Part shown: in pieces, positions 4,929 to 6,628 of the stretch
How positions within the stretch are numbered: position 1 is the stretch's first letter
Layout of the letters: the number at the start of each line of letters is the position of its first letter
Origin: Caldilineaceae bacterium
Lineage (GTDB): Bacteria > Chloroflexota > Anaerolineae > Caldilineales > Caldilineaceae
DNA length: 6,628 nt
Direction of reading: 5' to 3'
Assembly: GCA_012032975.1 (NCBI GenBank)
Contig: JAAUPU010000169.1
Span: forward strand, 1-6,628
Position numbers and translations under genes: made by a program
Notes under the pieces: model-generated
What the model saw: only the letters and a program-made list of their open reading frames with translations
Databases searched by the model: none
What the model was told of the DNA's origin: nothing

Positions 4929-5989
4929 AGATCGATCCGATCCCCTTGCGGGCCGAAAAAGTGGAGGTGCTCCTGGCGAATCGAGAAGCGCACCTCATCA
5001 CCGATCGACCAGGCTGTCATGCCCGAAACCATGCTCAACAATGACAGATCGCCGGTGCGGATGTGCAGCACGGTCTCGACGCCCAGTGGCTCGACAAGCG
5101 TTAGCCGACCGCTGAACGCTCCCTGCTCTTCCAGATGGATATCCTCGGGGCGGACGCCCAACGTGAAGGCGGCCGGCAAGTCCGCCCGCGTACCGGGCAC
5201 AGGCAGATGGAGCGGCGAGCGGGCGATGTGCAGCGTGCCATTGTCACGCTCTGCATCCAACAGATTGATGCGCGGCGAGCCGACCAAATAGGCGACGAAG
5301 ATGGTGGCTGGACGGTCATAGATATCCACCGGCGTGCCGATCTGGACGATCTTGCCCTCGTTCAAAACGGCGATGCGGTCGGCCAGGGTGAGCGCTTCGA
5401 CCTGATCATGGGTGACATAGAGGGTGGTGCTGTTCTGTGTCTTCTGGATATGGCGCAGTTCGACGCGCAGTGTCTCGCGCAGCTTGGCGTCGAGATTGGA
5501 GAGCGGCTCATCCATCAAGTAGGCGCGCGGGCTGCGCACGATGGCGCGGCCAATCGAGACCCGCTGCATCTCTCCGCCGGAGAGTTTGGCCGTCTTGCGC
5601 TCCAACAGGTGGCTGATGCGCAGGATCTCGGCGGCTTCAGTGACTCGCGCGCGGATCTCGTCGTCGGCAAGGCGGCGCATGGGCGAACGCAGTGGAAAGG
5701 CCAGATTGTCATAGACGGTCATGGTCGGGTAGAGCGAATACTGCTGAAAGACAAAGGCCACGTCGCGTTCGGCAGGCGAGTACTCATCGACGACGATGTC
5801 GTCGAAAAGCACCACACCGGCCGTCTGTTTCTCCAGACCCGCAATGACGCGCAATGTGGTGGTCTTGCCAGCGCCTGTCGGCCCCAGCATCACAAAAAAC
5901 TCGCCGTCCGCGATCTCAAAGGAGATCTCCTGCAACGCCGTGACGTTGCGAAAGCGTTTGGTGATGCCCTCCAATTTGATGTCAGCCAC
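4925..5989 (-). CDS. ABC transporter ATP-binding protein, MalK/UgpC family (second ATPase)
   Basis: A complete 354-residue cytoplasmic ATPase of a CUT1-type carbohydrate importer. Motifs in order: Walker A GPTGAGKT (36-43), Q-loop Q82 in FVFQQYS, signature LSGGEMQR (136-143), Walker B AYLMDE (catalytic E161), D-loop SNLD, and H-loop H194 in VTHDQVEA. A C-terminal regulatory/TOBE region of about 120 residues follows, with GSPRINLL and LGVRPEDI, as in MalK, UgpC and MsmK. All catalytic residues are intact. The GTG at 5989 was chosen because GGAGGG (6000-5995) lies five nt upstream, family members begin MADIKLEGITKRF, and the preceding ATPase ends at 5982, leaving an 8-nt overlap. An open frame continues upstream to 6493, but only because ATPase 1 is frameshifted, so that longer product is probably not real. 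The stop overlaps the next gene by four nt. Confidence 0.95.
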   Translation of the reverse strand: MADIKLEGITKRFRNVTALQEISFEIADGEFFVMLGPTGAGKTTTLRVIAGLEKQTAGVVLFDDIVVDEYSPAERDVAFVFQQYSLYPTMTVYDNLAFPLRSPMRRLADDEIRARVTEAAEILRISHLLERKTAKLSGGEMQRVSIGRAIVRSPRAYLMDEPLSNLDAKLRETLRVELRHIQKTQNSTTLYVTHDQVEALTLADRIAVLNEGKIVQIGTPVDIYDRPATIFVAYLVGSPRINLLDAERDNGTLHIARSPLHLPVPGTRADLPAAFTLGVRPEDIHLEEQGAFSGRLTLVEPLGVETVLHIRTGDLSLLSMVSGMTAWSIGDEVRFSIRQEHLHFFGPQGDRIDL

Positions 5990-6628
5990 GGGCGCCCTCC
6001 GGGCGGATCGCCAGCTCACTGACGGGGTCGAAGAAGCGTACCATCTGGGGGTCGATGTCGATTGAGACGACATCGCCAATGGCATGTCGAACATCCCGTT
6101 GGCGCGCGCATGGACCATGGTCTCGGCGGCATCGCCGTCCAGGGCCAGGTGCAACATGGCATAGGCGCCATGCATATCCTCCGTGTAGACATGGCCGTTG
6201 ATGGCTCCGTCTGCAACCAGGATGGCCGCCTCGGGTCGAAAGCCGACGATCACGTCGCCGTTGTGCAACTGGCTCTCCAATGCGGAGCGCCACTCGGGCG
6301 GCGCCGCAAAGCGATTTTCGCCGGGCATGGTCACGATACCGTCGCTAAATTTGGCAGGAATCAGGTTCATGCCCGGGCTACCGATGAAGCGGGCGACGAA
6401 GAGATTGGCCGGGTTAGAATAGACCGCCGAAGGTGAACCCACCTGCTGCACCACGGCGTTCGACATGACCACGATTCGGTCGCTCATGGCCATCGCCTCG
6501 ACCTGGTCATGGGTGACATAGACGGTGGTGACCTGCAGTTCGTTCGACAGGTTCTTGATCTGCGCCCGGTCGAGACGCGCAGCTTGGCGTCAAGGTTCGA
6601 CAGCGGTTCGTCCATCAGGAAGAGATTC
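5982..6628 (-). CDS. ABC transporter ATP-binding protein, MalK/UgpC family (first ATPase), 3' part, two apparent frameshifts
   Basis: This is the C-terminal portion (about 215 residues) of a CUT1 importer ATPase; Walker A and the signature motif lie beyond the right edge. It opens with Walker B and D-loop NLFLMDEPLSNLDAKLRVS, then needs one extra base at about 6568-6569 to continue as RAQIKNLSNELQVTTVYVTHDQVEAMAMSDR, including the H-loop. The regulatory domain follows (GSPGMNLIPAKF, VGFRPEAAI). A second missing base at about 6081-6082 restores ANGMFDMPIGDVVSIDIDPQMVRFFDP and the natural stop at 5984-5982. Both breaks lie in short G/C runs inside conserved protein, so sequencing or assembly error is favoured over a pseudogene. 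With the following ATPase, which it overlaps by 8 nt, it would form the paired, probably heterodimeric, motor of one importer. Confidence 0.88.
5995..6000 (-). promoter_or_regulatory. Ribosome binding site deciding the GTG start of ATPase 2
   Basis: GGAGGG on the minus strand (6000-5995), five nt before GTG at 5989 and inside the end of the preceding gene. It supports a separate start for the second ATPase against a fused two-ATPase polypeptide. Confidence 0.7.

Overview
The window is a GC-rich bacterial catabolic locus in which every convincing gene lies on the minus strand. Read 5'->3' on that strand, from high to low coordinates, the order is: the 3' part of an ABC sugar-importer ATPase (6628-5982, incomplete at the window edge); a second complete ATPase of the same MalK/UgpC type (5989-4925); a small three-helix membrane protein (4928-4632); a TIM-barrel sugar 3-epimerase/isomerase (4462-3575); an enolase-superfamily sugar-acid dehydratase-like enzyme (3358-2189); a D-2-hydroxyacid dehydrogenase (2132-1180); a HAD phosphatase/phosphoglucomutase-like hydrolase (1173-505); and the first third of a short-chain dehydrogenase (318-1, running out of the window). 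No RNA genes, CRISPR arrays or phage genes were seen. The plus-strand open frames are antisense shadows of these genes.

The layout suggests uptake followed by breakdown of a carbohydrate, probably a sugar, sugar acid or polyol. The two ATPases would energise one CUT1-type importer. The epimerase, the dehydratase-like enzyme, the two oxidoreductases and the phosphatase would then process the substrate. ATPase 1 and ATPase 2 overlap by 8 nt, ATPase 2 and the membrane protein overlap by 4 nt (ATGA), and the dehydrogenase and HAD genes are 6 nt apart, so these groups are probably co-transcribed. The exact substrate cannot be read from the sequence. The gene mix, the high GC and the octamer-rich intergenic DNA are reminiscent of Chloroflexota (Anaerolineae/Caldilineae-like), but that is an inference from memory.

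Two intergenic regions carry unusual DNA. Positions 3441-3570 hold a compact element with 9-bp terminal inverted repeats, a perfect 20-bp internal inverted repeat and a crossing 12-bp dyad, and it abuts a perfect 16-bp palindrome that contains the epimerase stop codon. Positions 4535-4647 hold two opposed arrays of an approximately 8-nt repeat (NNGGRTGA, then its complement TCAYCCNN) around a 17-nt spacer. Both look mobile or regulatory and deserve a genome-wide search.

A striking property is recurrent single-base loss. At least three, probably four, sites show a -1 frameshift inside or next to a short G/C run in the middle of a conserved protein motif (about 6568, 6081, 1733 and possibly 24). 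The simplest reading is assembly or sequencing indels rather than real gene decay. One consequence is a spurious 522-codon open frame joining the two ATPases.
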